Below are positions 5,914 to 6,304 of a DNA stretch of 6,304 nucleotides, piece after piece. Source of the DNA: 2-01-FULL-40-42 sp964349415 (GTDB lineage Bacteria; Patescibacteriota; Microgenomatia; UBA1406; GWC2-37-13); contig CAYGGJ010000044.1 of NCBI GenBank assembly GCA_964349415.1, forward strand, positions 1 through 6,304, read 5' to 3'. The translations under genes and the position numbers were made by a program. Below the pieces are notes generated by a model, which did no database searches, was not told the DNA's origin, and was given only the letters and a program-made list of their open reading frames with translations. The stretch's first letter is position 1. The number at the start of each line of letters is the position of its first letter.

Positions 5914-6304
5914 CTATCTTAAATTGGCTCCTACGGAGGCCGTAAAAAAACTCAGGTCATTTTTATAATGATCCACTAAAGGACTTTTTACAAAGTAGGA
6001 GTATAGGTTGAGGTTTGAAGTGGGAATTGCAAAATACTTAGACATAATCTCATCAATCGCGTGGAATCGGGAAGTTTCATTAAAAGTGTAGATGTTAGTT
6101 ATCTGCGTGTTATATTTTTGTTTTATAAGCGTAGTTGCTTTCTGAATTTCAGTAAGAAAGTCCTTAATTACCGGGGTGAGAATTGTCTGTAAGTTATAGC
6201 TTGTTTCTTTTGCTACTCCTAAATTTTTTAAAAGTTCGATCGCTGTATTTTGGTCTACGTTTAAATTAATCTGTATCTCTTTTAAAAATAGATTGTACCC
6301 AATA
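5914..6304 (-). CDS. pilM: Type IV pilus assembly ATPase-like protein PilM, C-terminal part (partial)
   Basis: On the minus strand a frame open to the right window edge ends in TAG at 5916-5914 and gives 129 residues. It includes KDFLTEIQKATTLIKQKY (47-64), matching the helix (...ei.rsl.fy...) before the last subdomain of actin-like PilM. The ITNIYTFNETSRFHAIDEIM stretch (68-87) corresponds to the i.l.Gg.s.l.gl.e.l region, though the usual Gly-Gly is replaced here by Asn-Glu. It finishes with FFTASVGANLR (119-129), the common f..aiGlALr ending of PilM. PilM is a cytoplasmic, FtsA-like actin-fold protein that binds the PilN N-terminus. The nucleotide-binding residues are upstream of the window. 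Position directly before pilN supports the call. Confidence 0.8.
   Translation of the reverse strand, partial: IGYNLFLKEIQINLNVDQNTAIELLKNLGVAKETSYNLQTILTPVIKDFLTEIQKATTLIKQKYNTQITNIYTFNETSRFHAIDEIMSKYFAIPTSNLNLYSYFVKSPLVDHYKNDLSFFTASVGANLR

Noticed and set aside
5925..5942. Inverted repeat CTCC-TAC-GGAG
   Set aside because: A four-pair stem inside the pilM coding region with no T tract; expected by chance.
1..6304. Mobile elements, CRISPR repeats, tRNA/rRNA genes, toxin-antitoxin or defence modules
   Set aside because: The window is almost fully explained by ten ordinary genes, and I saw no repeat arrays, transposase motifs or cloverleaf-like sequence.

Overview
The window looks like a piece of a small, compact bacterial genome. 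The likeliest source is Candidate Phyla Radiation / Patescibacteria, perhaps Microgenomates; this is an inference from gene content and layout, not from a marker phylogeny. Supporting signs are moderate-to-low GC, almost no intergenic DNA, no clear Shine-Dalgarno sequence in front of any visible start, a type IV pilus set reduced to pilM-pilN-pilO with nothing pilP/pilQ-like behind it, type IV prepilins with long variable C-terminal parts, and a Wzy/O-antigen-ligase-like membrane protein with a TPR tail. The standard genetic code fits: the long genes have no internal TGA. All ten visible genes end in TAA or TAG.

Layout, left to right. (1) 1-1991, plus strand: an O-antigen ligase/polymerase-like polytopic membrane protein with C-terminal TPRs, 5'-truncated by the window edge. 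(2) 2002-3049, minus strand: two consecutive type IV prepilin genes, converging on gene 1 with a 10-nt gap. (3) 3050-3133: a short divergent promoter region. (4) 3134-4625, plus strand: a tight housekeeping cluster rpmF-nusB-rnc-rpsP, with promoter-like extended -10 boxes directly before rpmF and before rpsP. (5) 4622-6304, minus strand: pilO, pilN and the 3' end of pilM (transcribed pilM>pilN>pilO), converging on rpsP so that the two stop codons overlap.

The biology has two themes. One is ribosome production and RNA processing: L32, NusB for rRNA antitermination, RNase III for rRNA processing, and S16. The other is type IV pili: the PilM/N/O inner-membrane alignment complex, two prepilins, and possibly a glycan ligase/polymerase that could act on pilins or on a surface polymer. 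The pilus genes sit on the minus strand on both sides of the plus-strand ribosomal cluster.

I see no RNA genes, CRISPR arrays, insertion sequences, convincing Rho-independent terminators or long repeats, and no gene-free stretch above 300 bases. The window reads as ordinary core genome rather than an accessory island. The points worth a second look are the apparently leaderless promoters, the ligase-prepilin neighbourhood and the Cys-rich prepilin tails; I do not see a wholly new system.
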